A stretch of DNA of 15,692 bases from Acidaminococcaceae bacterium (lineage in GTDB: Bacteria > Bacillota > Negativicutes > Acidaminococcales > Acidaminococcaceae). The notes under the pieces are model-generated. The model did not search any database, had not been told where the DNA came from, and saw only the letters and a list, made by a program, of their open reading frames with translations. Shown piece after piece: positions 6,331-13,415 of the stretch. The stretch lies in NCBI GenBank assembly GCA_017443165.1, contig JAFSOW010000064.1:1-15692 (forward strand). The letters are read 5' to 3'. The position numbers and the translations under genes are program-made. Position 1 is the stretch's first letter; every line of letters begins with the position of its first letter.

Positions 6331-7470
6331 ATGACAACATACAACATTGAACAATACATGAAAGATCTGGAGTATCTGGTCAATATTGACTGTAACGCGC
6401 AGAATTTTGCCGGAATTGATAAAGTCGCAGATTACCTGGCAAAAGATTTTACCGGCCCCATGTGGCGGGTAAAACGGGTTGACTGCGGTCCGGACTGCGC
6501 CAAACCGCTGGTCATCACCAACACGGATGACACCAATTACGACGTAACCCTCTGCTGCCATATGGACACCGTCTTCCCTGATGGCACCGTAGCCGTACGT
6601 CCTTTCTCTGTAAAAGGCGACCGCGCCTACGGGCCCGGTGTCAGCGACATGAAATGCTGCTGCCTCCAGGCCACCCACGTCTTAAAAGCTATGGAAGCCG
6701 CCGGAAGCCTGAAAGATCTGAAGGTCTGCCTGGCCTTTAACTCGGAAGAAGAAATTGGCAGCACACATGTCTTATCCTGGTTCCAGGAACTGGGTTCCCA
6801 CAGCAAATACTGCCTGGTACTGGAAGCGGCCAGAGCAACCGGCGCACGGGTTCTGGAACGCAAAGGCGTGTGCCATTATCAGGTAAAACTGAAAGGCCGC
6901 GCAGCCCATGCGGGCAACGCGCCCCAGGACGGCCGCAGCGCTGTCAACGAAATGGCTTACTGGATCCTGCAGCTGGCCGCCCTTACCAACTTTGAAACCG
7001 GCATGACGGTAAACACCGGTGTAGTAAAAGGCGGCAGCGGTTACAACAGCGTAGCCGCAGATGCGTTCATGGATATTGACCTGCGGGTGGTGGACAAGGC
7101 TCAGATCTCCATCATGGAAGAGGCCTTTGCCAAACTGCAGGAGCATGCCAAAGCGGCAGAAATTGAAACAGAGATTATCGTTGTTTCGAGCATGCCTCCC
7201 ATGGCCAGCACGCCGGAAACAGCGGGGCTGGTGGAAATTATCGACAACGCCAGCCGCGAATTCGGTCTTTCCACCGAATGGGTCAAAGCCGGTGGCGGCA
7301 GCGACGGGAACCATATGGCCGGCGCAGGCGCAACCACAGTTGACGGTATCGGTCCTACCGGCGCAGGCGGACACAGCGAGGCGGAATATCTGGAACTGAA
7401 GTCCGTGGAACCTTCCCTGCACTGTCTGGAAAAGATTTTGCTGGATTTGCAGGCAAAGCTGTATAAATAA
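6331..7470 (+). CDS. M20 family zinc carboxypeptidase (glutamate carboxypeptidase/CPG2-like)
   Basis: Predicted cytoplasmic dizinc peptidase of 379 residues with no signal peptide. The M20 active site is complete: CHMDT with H77 and D79, VSDMK with the bridging aspartate D106, NSEEEIGS with catalytic and metal glutamates E140/E141, E165 in LVLEAAR, and the last metal ligand H348 in GGHSE. The dimerisation (lid) domain spans about 177-285, with the conserved GRAAHAGN histidine H193. This layout matches carboxypeptidase G2 relatives, which remove C-terminal glutamate (or aspartate) from peptides or folates; the actual substrate is unknown. ATG follows GGAG at 6321-6324. It is the third gene after yjiH-yjiG and probably hydrolyses what the pair imports. 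A strong terminator follows. Confidence 0.9.
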   Translation: MTTYNIEQYMKDLEYLVNIDCNAQNFAGIDKVADYLAKDFTGPMWRVKRVDCGPDCAKPLVITNTDDTNYDVTLCCHMDTVFPDGTVAVRPFSVKGDRAYGPGVSDMKCCCLQATHVLKAMEAAGSLKDLKVCLAFNSEEEIGSTHVLSWFQELGSHSKYCLVLEAARATGARVLERKGVCHYQVKLKGRAAHAGNAPQDGRSAVNEMAYWILQLAALTNFETGMTVNTGVVKGGSGYNSVAADAFMDIDLRVVDKAQISIMEEAFAKLQEHAKAAEIETEIIVVSSMPPMASTPETAGLVEIIDNASREFGLSTEWVKAGGGSDGNHMAGAGATTVDGIGPTGAGGHSEAEYLELKSVEPSLHCLEKILLDLQAKLYK

Positions 7471-7492
7471 CATTACTGTTTCAAGACAAGAG

Positions 7493-7527
7493 AAAAGGCA
7501 ACTCTCTATTGAGAGCTGCCTTTTTTT
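7493..7527. terminator. Bidirectional rho-independent terminator between convergent M20 genes
   Basis: Two stem blocks, AAAGGCA (7494-7500) with TGCCTTT, and CTCTC (7502-7506) with GAGAG (7511-7515), are separated by one A-C mismatch and close a TATT loop. A run of T follows on the plus strand to 7527, and TTTTCTCTTG follows on the minus strand. It lies between a rightward and a leftward gene and can serve both. Confidence 0.85.
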
Positions 7528-7557
7528 ATGGGTTCATCCCAACATTCTTTTTGTTTT

Positions 7558-8667
7558 TTATCCTAAAATTTTTTTAATCACTCTGCAGTGGATGCTTACT
7601 CCGTTTTCCAGATATTTTGGATCGAAATGCATATCCTGATGATGCAGACCCGGTTCTGCGCCCACACCCAGGCCGACGAAACCGACCTTCAGGCGCGGAA
7701 GATTTACCGGGAAGCAGAAGAAATCTTCGCCACCGGACGTATTAAAGGCAGGAATAATATTCTCTTCTCCCACAACTTCCGCGACGCTTTCCCGGACAAC
7801 TTTCGCAAATTCCGGTTCGAATCCTTCCGCTGCCGGGAAATCTGTATAGAACTCGAATTCTTCGGCTTTTGCTCCTACAGCTGCCGCTCCGTTTTCAATA
7901 GCCCGTATGACCTTTTCCCGCATTTCTTTCATAGTGGGATTATCCTGCGCGCGCATATCAAACGTTATATCAGCGAATTCAGGAACCGAATTAAACACGC
8001 CGGAATCCGCATGGAAACGGGTACATTTCACACTAAAAGGAATCCTCGGGTCCATATGGATGGCGTTTACTGCCGCAATGGCGCAGGTAGACGCATCAAT
8101 GGGATTGATTCCCAAATGGGGTCTGGCGCCATGCGACTGTTTACCTTTGATACGGGCGCGGAACTGACAGCCCGCTGAATAACGCATTTCACAGATAGCG
8201 CCTCCCGCCGGACATTCCTGCGTGGGACGAATATGCATGCCCAGCAAATAATCTACGTCTTCCAAAATTCCGCTTTCCAGAATTTTCAAGGCGCCGGCAC
8301 CCAGTTCTTCCGCAGGCTGGAATACTGCTTTAAAACGTCCCTTTTTTATTATTCCTGTTGCCAACACTTCTTCCGCCGCTGCCAGCAGCATGGAACTGTG
8401 GGCATCATGACCGCAGGTATGACGGAATTCTTTCTTTCCGTTGATGATATGGGTCAGAGCGTCCATATCCGCCCGGATACCGAATACCGGGCCCGGCACA
8501 CCGCTGTCATATTCAGCCACAAAACCTGTAGTCCCGGCAAGGTTCCGAGTTACCTTAAACCCCGCCGTTGCCAGTTTCTCTGCCAGATAGGCTGAAGTTT
8601 TAAATTCTTCGAAACCCGGTTCCGGAATCGTATGGAGATACTGATAATGAGTTAAGACGTTAGACAT
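7558..8667 (-). CDS. M20D family amidohydrolase (N-acyl-amino-acid / IAA-amino-acid hydrolase-like)
   Basis: Metal-dependent amidohydrolase of peptidase subfamily M20D, which removes acyl groups from N-acyl amino acids and related amides. The 369 residues show the M20D landmarks: HTIPEPGFEE at 12-21 (the LH-PE-FEE region), GIRADMDA (63-70), HTCGHDAH with metal ligands C85 and H87, PAEE with E120/E121, GMH with H145, the lid histidine H179 in QSHGARP, and HHQDMHFD (342-349) near the C-terminus. No signal peptide is seen. ATG at 8667 follows GAGGGGAG; a weak promoter (TTGCGG, 17 bp, TACAAT) may lie just upstream (complement 8686-8714). It is 78 bp downstream of the FNT gene on the same strand and convergent with the CPG2-like gene. 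AmhX is a plausible homologue, but the symbol is not certain. Confidence 0.88.
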   Translation of the reverse strand: MSNVLTHYQYLHTIPEPGFEEFKTSAYLAEKLATAGFKVTRNLAGTTGFVAEYDSGVPGPVFGIRADMDALTHIINGKKEFRHTCGHDAHSSMLLAAAEEVLATGIIKKGRFKAVFQPAEELGAGALKILESGILEDVDYLLGMHIRPTQECPAGGAICEMRYSAGCQFRARIKGKQSHGARPHLGINPIDASTCAIAAVNAIHMDPRIPFSVKCTRFHADSGVFNSVPEFADITFDMRAQDNPTMKEMREKVIRAIENGAAAVGAKAEEFEFYTDFPAAEGFEPEFAKVVRESVAEVVGEENIIPAFNTSGGEDFFCFPVNLPRLKVGFVGLGVGAEPGLHHQDMHFDPKYLENGVSIHCRVIKKILG

Positions 8668-8745
8668 ACATTCATCTCCCCTCTGATTGTATCGTTTTAT
8701 TTACTGTACCGCAAACAGGTCATTTCATCCCAGATTCCGTTCCAA

Positions 8746-9558
8746 TTACTTTTTCCCGTAGCAGTACCAGAAAATGAAACTGACAGCAAGCCCACCTAAA
8801 ATATTGCCAATGGTAACAGGCAGCAGATTTCCCATGAAGAAACTTCCCCAGGTTACGTTTGCGAGGTTGACTCCCGCTTTTACCGCCAGCGCCTGCCAGG
8901 CCGGGTTCGACGCGGCAAAAATGCCTGCCGGCACATAATACATATTGGCAATGCTGTGTTCAAAACCGCAGATGACGAAGAAGGCTACCGGCATATAAGC
9001 ACCAATGAAGCGACCGATTGTATCCTTAGAACCCAGGCTGATCAGTACGCCAATCGTCACCAGCACATTACAGAAAAAGCCCAGCCCCACCGCAGTCATA
9101 AACGGCAGGGAGCTTTTGGCAGCAGCGACTTTCATGGTTGAAACGGCAAATCCGCCGCCGGATAAATTCAGACAACCCAGAAAAGCCATTCCCGCTGCTA
9201 CCAGAACAGCACCGCAGAAATTACCTGCGTACACCCAGAACCAGTTCCACAACATGGAAGCGAAACCGGTTTTTCCTTCAAACACGGAAATATTGATCAA
9301 CACGTTCCCGGTAAACAGTTCCGCCCCGGTAAGAATCACCATAGCCAGGCCAAAGGGAAACAGCAGACCGCTGACCATCTTTGCCAGACCCGCATTCGAG
9401 ATGGCATGGGACGCCGTACTGGCCGTGGCGCCGCCCATGGCAATCAGGAAGCCGGCCAGAATTCCCAGTAAAAGCATTTTGCCAACCGGCAGCGATGCTT
9501 TCTTCACGCCGGCCTGGGCATAATTCTCCGTAAATTCAGCAGGGGTAAACAGGTTCAT
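8746..9558 (-). CDS. Formate/nitrite transporter (FNT) family channel
   Basis: Pentameric inner-membrane channel family (FocA, NirC, HSC) that moves small monovalent anions such as formate, nitrite, hydrosulfide or lactate. The 270 residues contain about six hydrophobic segments and family signatures: LTGAELFTGN at 76-85, AAAKSS with the conserved lysine K148, FFCNVLV at 161-167, and ICGFEHSIANMYYVPAGI at 196-213 carrying the central pore histidine H201. ATG at 9558 has GAGGAT about 9 nt upstream. It begins 18 bp after the nucleoside-hydrolase-like gene ends, so the two are almost certainly one transcript. No formate lyase, nitrite or sulfite reductase gene is nearby, so the physiological anion cannot be assigned. 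Confidence 0.92.
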   Translation of the reverse strand: MNLFTPAEFTENYAQAGVKKASLPVGKMLLLGILAGFLIAMGGATASTASHAISNAGLAKMVSGLLFPFGLAMVILTGAELFTGNVLINISVFEGKTGFASMLWNWFWVYAGNFCGAVLVAAGMAFLGCLNLSGGGFAVSTMKVAAAKSSLPFMTAVGLGFFCNVLVTIGVLISLGSKDTIGRFIGAYMPVAFFVICGFEHSIANMYYVPAGIFAASNPAWQALAVKAGVNLANVTWGSFFMGNLLPVTIGNILGGLAVSFIFWYCYGKK

Positions 9559-9576
9559 TTAACTTCATCCTCTTTT

Positions 9577-10695
9577 TTACAATTTGTCAAAGGTATCCGT
9601 TACGATTTTCCAGACTTTCTTGCGGTTGATCTTCTGTACGATGTGAGCCTTTTGGGATCCTTCCGGTCCCGGTCCCGCAAAGGCCAGCGTCTCGCCGTAA
9701 GACAGGGAATAGGTATCGTTTACGTCAACCGGCATAAACACTTCTTCCGTAACGATGGACGGATCAAGCACATAAGAAGCGGCCAGAACGTCCCAGATAT
9801 AGTTCTCGAATTTGTGATCATTCCGGAACAGCGGGGTCTGGTAATGATTTTCCCACATATGCTTAAAGACCGGATTTTTCACCCGTTTTTCCAGATCCAG
9901 GAAGTTCTTGTAATTGATTCTTTCGTTTTCGCATACATCCAGCGGGAAGAAAGTCTGCTTCGGCCAGGCTCCGCGATATTCCTTCTTCGCGGCTTCCGGA
10001 TCCAGCCAGACATTAAATTCCGCAGTGGGCATAACATTGCCTGCATGCAGGAAAGCCCCTGCCATGTACACGATTTCCTTCGCCAGCGGTGCGATAGACG
10101 GGTCTTTTTCCAGCGCTTTGGCAATATTACCGCCGGTGCCGATACCTACAATCGTCACTTTGTGGGGATTCTCTTTAATGGTACGGATGATAAAGTCGCT
10201 GGGGTCTTCCGCCTTCGGCCCAACAGTAGGTTCGCTATTATACCGTTCCCGGTATGTTTCCTGCCAGGAAGCAGGCCGGGGATATCCCGCCGCTCCCAAA
10301 TGGGAGTCATGGCCGCGGCCCCACAGTTTCTTTTCCGCTGTTATGTTTTCGATACGGCCGGGCCGGGCCGGTTTGTTATTTCCTGCAAAAACCGGTATGT
10401 CAGTCCTGCCGATACCTTCCAGATGGCGGATTGTACTGGCCACACCGTCTTCTACCCAGCTGTTGCCGATGACAACCGTTACGCCTTTTAAGTCTACTTT
10501 AGGAGACTTGGCCAATATCAGCAAGGCCACGCCGTCATCAAACAGGTCCACCATGTCCGCGTCCAGAATAACGGGAATTTTTTCCGGTGCCTGTGCCACA
10601 GGTGCTTTGGCCGCGGAAGCAGTCACGGTCATAGCCGTGGCGCCCACCAGAGCTGCAACGCAAGTCGTCTGCAATAAACGTTTCCAGGTTTTCAT
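9577..10695 (-). CDS. Exported nucleoside-hydrolase-like protein (IUNH fold)
   Basis: A member of the inosine/uridine-preferring nucleoside hydrolase family, which cleaves the N-glycosidic bond of ribonucleosides using bound calcium. The 372 residues begin with a Sec signal peptide: KTWKR, a hydrophobic core at about 11-25, and a possible cut after ASA-A near 28. Metal-site aspartates lie in DADMVDLFDD (45-54), a variant of the DTDxxNDxDD type. Other landmarks are IGN (76-78), GTGGNIAKAL (186-195) and the substrate loop GNVMPTAEFNVWLDPEAA (219-236; N220, E226, N228). The C-terminal metal aspartate D302 is kept, but the preceding catalytic histidine is tryptophan (W301). ATG at 10695 is chosen over GTG at 10719 because GGGAGG lies just upstream and the signal peptide then starts properly. 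It is followed 18 bp later by the FNT gene. Confidence 0.85.
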   Translation of the reverse strand: MKTWKRLLQTTCVAALVGATAMTVTASAAKAPVAQAPEKIPVILDADMVDLFDDGVALLILAKSPKVDLKGVTVVIGNSWVEDGVASTIRHLEGIGRTDIPVFAGNNKPARPGRIENITAEKKLWGRGHDSHLGAAGYPRPASWQETYRERYNSEPTVGPKAEDPSDFIIRTIKENPHKVTIVGIGTGGNIAKALEKDPSIAPLAKEIVYMAGAFLHAGNVMPTAEFNVWLDPEAAKKEYRGAWPKQTFFPLDVCENERINYKNFLDLEKRVKNPVFKHMWENHYQTPLFRNDHKFENYIWDVLAASYVLDPSIVTEEVFMPVDVNDTYSLSYGETLAFAGPGPEGSQKAHIVQKINRKKVWKIVTDTFDKL

Positions 10696-10766
10696 AGGAG
10701 GCCTCCCTTCGGATGTCACGAATATATTTTCATACTATTATAAAAAAAGTACATCCTTTTAGAAAT

Positions 10767-10772
10767 ATTATA
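10767..10772 (-). promoter_or_regulatory. Possible -10 element upstream of the nucleoside-hydrolase-like gene
   Basis: TATAAT on the minus strand lies about 72 nt upstream of ATG 10695 in the AT-rich gap after rlmH. A second TATAAT lies at complement 10737-10742. Neither has a good -35, so either or both may be chance. Confidence 0.3.
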
Positions 10773-10852
10773 CACTAAAATTACGCAGGGCGCATTATCA
10801 TTTTATAAAGAAATCGGAGGTATGTGTAACGTGATGCAAATTCCAATTTCGT

Positions 10853-11332
10853 TTACCAATGGTACTTTTCCCCCTTGCTGATCTTAAACGCCCGGTAAAT
10901 CTGTTCCGCAAGCAGTACGCGGATCATCTGGTGGGTAAAGGTCAGTCTGGAAAAGGACCAGCGGAAATCCGCTTTTTGCCGCAGCGCGTCCGTATAACCG
11001 AAAGCACCACCGATGACAAAGGTGATATGGCTGACGCCCTGCAACGCAAGCGCGTCCATTTTTTCCGCCAGTTCCGGACTGGTGATCTGTTTTCCCTGCA
11101 AGTCCAGCAGCACCACATAGGAATGTTCCGGAATCACAGCCAGCAGCCGCCGGGTTTCTTTTTCCAATACCTGCTCCCGTTCTGCTTCCGAAGGTTCCTG
11201 CGGCATTTTTTCTTCGTTGATGCTGACAATTTCCAGTTTACAGAACGGCTGCAGCCGTTTTATATATTCGTCCATAGCTGCTGTCAGATATTTTTCTTTC
11301 AGTTTGCCTACACAGGCAATGGTAATTTTCAT
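10853..11332 (-). CDS. rlmH: 23S rRNA pseudouridine-1915 N3-methyltransferase RlmH
   Basis: SPOUT-class methyltransferase that uses S-adenosylmethionine to methylate pseudouridine 1915 in helix 69 of 23S rRNA on assembled 70S ribosomes. The 159-residue length equals the usual Bacillota length. Landmarks: the N-terminal MKITIACVGKLKEKYL start, the trefoil-knot SAM loop FVIGGAFGYTDALR at about 105-118, SFSRLTFTHQMIRVLLAEQIYRAF at about 126-149, and the characteristic C-terminal end GEKYHW. The upstream ribosome-binding site is weak (AAGGCAG). It lies just downstream of htrA, as in Bacillus walJ-htrC-rlmH, but a terminator hairpin intervenes. No clear own promoter was found in the short gap, so readthrough may supply it. 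Confidence 0.96.
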   Translation of the reverse strand: MKITIACVGKLKEKYLTAAMDEYIKRLQPFCKLEIVSINEEKMPQEPSEAEREQVLEKETRRLLAVIPEHSYVVLLDLQGKQITSPELAEKMDALALQGVSHITFVIGGAFGYTDALRQKADFRWSFSRLTFTHQMIRVLLAEQIYRAFKISKGEKYHW

Positions 11333-11365
11333 GATGTCTGCCTTTTACAATGCACATTATTGTTA

Positions 11366-11394
11366 AAAAAGCCGCCCGTTACGAGCGGCTTTTT
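11366..11394. terminator. Rho-independent terminator between htrA and rlmH
   Basis: A 10-bp arm AAAAAGCCGC (11366-11375) pairs with GCGGCTTTTT (11385-11394), closing a short loop that can itself form CG/CG pairs. T-rich sequence follows on both strands (TTTTTTAACAAT on the minus strand). It most likely ends or attenuates the deoC-walJ-htrA transcript. Confidence 0.85.
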
Positions 11395-11467
11395 GCTTTT
11401 TTAACAAAATCTGTTTTCCGGTAAACCTTGTAAGGAGAACCCGGAGAATTATATGTTTTCTGTTGGT

Positions 11468-12613
11468 TTAGTTTCTCGGATACTCCTGCAGGACAACAGC
11501 CAGCGTCATCTGGTTTTCGTTCCGCAGTACCGTGATATTCACCTGGTCTCCCACTTTGTGCTTGGCAATTTCGTCCCGCAGTGCGGCAACGCTCTGAACC
11601 TTCACGCCGTTGAATTCGGTGATGATATCACCGGTACGGGCGCCTGCCCGGGCCAGCGGACCGCCTTTGGAAAGTTTCATGATGAACAGGCCGTCATGCA
11701 GGTCCATATCAAAGCCGTACTGTTTGGCAATTGTTTTATCAATCAGGGACGCGCCCACATAAGGATGGGCTACCCGGCCCTTGGAGGCCAGTTCTTTGAT
11801 GATGGGTTTTACATTATTGATGGGAATGGCAAAACCTATGCCTTCCACATTGGATACCGCAATCTTGGCGCTGTTGATGCCGATGATCTCGCCGTCCGCG
11901 TTCACCAGTGCGCCGCCGGAGTTACCCGGGTTAATCGCCGCATCGGTCTGGAACAGGGTGAATTTCTTTTCACCGATTTCCACGGAACGGTTCAGCGCGG
12001 AGATGATGCCTACCGTTACGCTGCCCCGGAATTCCATGCCCAGTGGGTTGCCGATGGCAATGGCCGGCTCTCCTACCTGTACCGTGGAAGAATCACCGAA
12101 TTCCGCTACGGGAAGATTGTCCAGGTCAATTTTAACTACAGCCAGGTCGGTTGCCGCGTCGGTGCCCAGCACCTTGCCCTGGGCGCTGCGTCCGTCCGCC
12201 AGGCTGACGATGATTTCGGAAGCACCGTCTACTACATGGTTATTGGTCACGATCAGGCCGGATTTGTCATAAATCACACCGGAGCCGTAACCCCGTTCCG
12301 CCAGCTGCACCCGGTTAAAGAAATCGCGCACATAGGCTTTGTTGGTAATACCCACCACAGTGGGGCCAACCTTTCTGGCAGCCTGCACGATAGGCGTATT
12401 CCGGGCACCGGACATCTTTTTGTCGATTTCTTCCGCTTTCTTTTCCTGCTGTTGCTGAGGCGTAGCCGGTTCTGTCGCCTGCGCCGCCGGTTTCTTCGTT
12501 TCCGGAGCGACCGCGTTGCCTTTAGCGCCGCCGCACCCGCCCAGCAGCATGCTCATTGCCAGCAGCAGGCTTACGGTTACACTGCCTGCCTTATTCAAAA
12601 ATGTTTTGCTCAT
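11468..12613 (-). CDS. HtrA/DegP-like serine protease, S1C family, predicted lipoprotein
   Basis: Envelope quality-control protease of 381 residues. The N-terminus has a hydrophobic stretch ending in lipobox LGGC (24-27), followed by a Gln/Pro/Ala/Lys-rich tether (about 30-68). The trypsin-like domain carries the full triad: H126 in VTNNHVVDG, D156 in TDAATDLAVVK, and S232 in NPGNSGGAL. A single PDZ domain (about 280-378) includes GDIITEFNGVKV. Start ATG 12613 follows GGGAGG (complement 12620-12625) and lies inside the walJ coding end, overlapping it by 23 bp. It is thus the third gene of the deoC-walJ-htrA operon. Close to Bacillota HtrA proteins with one PDZ, but these are usually anchored by a transmembrane helix rather than a lipid. 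Confidence 0.93.
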   Translation of the reverse strand: MSKTFLNKAGSVTVSLLLAMSMLLGGCGGAKGNAVAPETKKPAAQATEPATPQQQQEKKAEEIDKKMSGARNTPIVQAARKVGPTVVGITNKAYVRDFFNRVQLAERGYGSGVIYDKSGLIVTNNHVVDGASEIIVSLADGRSAQGKVLGTDAATDLAVVKIDLDNLPVAEFGDSSTVQVGEPAIAIGNPLGMEFRGSVTVGIISALNRSVEIGEKKFTLFQTDAAINPGNSGGALVNADGEIIGINSAKIAVSNVEGIGFAIPINNVKPIIKELASKGRVAHPYVGASLIDKTIAKQYGFDMDLHDGLFIMKLSKGGPLARAGARTGDIITEFNGVKVQSVAALRDEIAKHKVGDQVNITVLRNENQMTLAVVLQEYPRN

Positions 12614-13415
12614 GATAATCCTCCCATTCTTTATTTTTCACCACTTCGTCCTGTGAAGTGACATAGAACTGAATGTTTATCCGGGGAATCTTTCGCATCA
12701 CAATACTTCGTACTGTAGATTCTGCCAGACTCGGCGTATTGTTCTCCTGGCTCAGGTGCGCCAGAAACACCTGCTTTGGCAACGTTGCCAGTTCTGCCAG
12801 CAGATGACCTGCCGTTTCGTTGGCCAAATGCCCCCGGGTTCCCAAAATCCGTTTCTGCAACGGGAGCGGATAGGGTCCGTTTTTCAGCATAAACGGATCG
12901 TGATTGGTTTCAAGCACCAACACCTCTGCACCGTCCAGTTCCCGTTTTACCAGATCGCTGATGTAACCCGTATCAGTCACATAGGCGAATTTACGGCCTT
13001 TGCACCGGAACGCATACCCTGTCGGCTCCAGTGCATCGTGGGATACGGAAAAACTGCGCACCTGGAGGCCGCCTAACGTGATTTCCGTCTGGGGCACAAG
13101 AACCTGGCGGTTACACAGTTTCAGGTCCAGCCGGGGAAGCGTCTGTCTGATTCCCTGCCAGGTTCCCCTGCTTGCATAAATGGGTACCGGATATTTTTTC
13201 GCAAAAGTCTCCAATCCCTTTACATGGTCGATGTGTTCATGGGTGATGAATACCGCGTCCAGATTATCCGGATGGAGTCCCAGCTTCTGCATGCCCTGCG
13301 CAATACGGCGGCAGGAGATGCCTGCGTCCACCAGCACCATGCCGGATTCGCAACGCATTACCGTCGCGTTTCCCTTGCTGCCGCTGGCCAATACCGCCAC
13401 CTGGAAACAACTCAT
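12591..13415 (-). CDS. walJ: WalJ/YycJ-type metallo-beta-lactamase-fold hydrolase
   Basis: Cytoplasmic metallo-hydrolase of 274 residues. The MBL signature HEHIDH (59-64) is complete, preceded by LASGSKGNATV (9-19), the typical YycJ opening, and LVDAGIS (28-34). H126, D148 in YVTDTG and H220 in LAHLSQENN are the remaining likely metal or active-site residues. YycJ/WalJ relatives bind two metals and have been linked to nuclease activity and DNA-repair or cell-wall-coordination roles; the exact substrate remains unclear. The frame is open 14 codons further upstream, but ATG at 13415 gives the canonical N-terminus and overlaps the deoC stop as ATGA, indicating translational coupling. Synteny with htrA and rlmH matches the Bacillus wal region and supports the name. 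Confidence 0.9.
   Translation of the reverse strand: MSCFQVAVLASGSKGNATVMRCESGMVLVDAGISCRRIAQGMQKLGLHPDNLDAVFITHEHIDHVKGLETFAKKYPVPIYASRGTWQGIRQTLPRLDLKLCNRQVLVPQTEITLGGLQVRSFSVSHDALEPTGYAFRCKGRKFAYVTDTGYISDLVKRELDGAEVLVLETNHDPFMLKNGPYPLPLQKRILGTRGHLANETAGHLLAELATLPKQVFLAHLSQENNTPSLAESTVRSIVMRKIPRINIQFYVTSQDEVVKNKEWEDYHEQNIFE

Noticed and set aside
10823..10879. Short plus-strand open frame of about 19 codons after GGAGG, overlapping the 3' end of rlmH
   Set aside because: The first ATG directly abuts GGAGG, the peptide has no signature, and it overlaps rlmH antisense; most likely chance.
11453..12661. 402-codon plus-strand open frame opposite htrA
   Set aside because: It is the reverse shadow of an S1C protease with a full catalytic triad and runs across the walJ-htrA junction.
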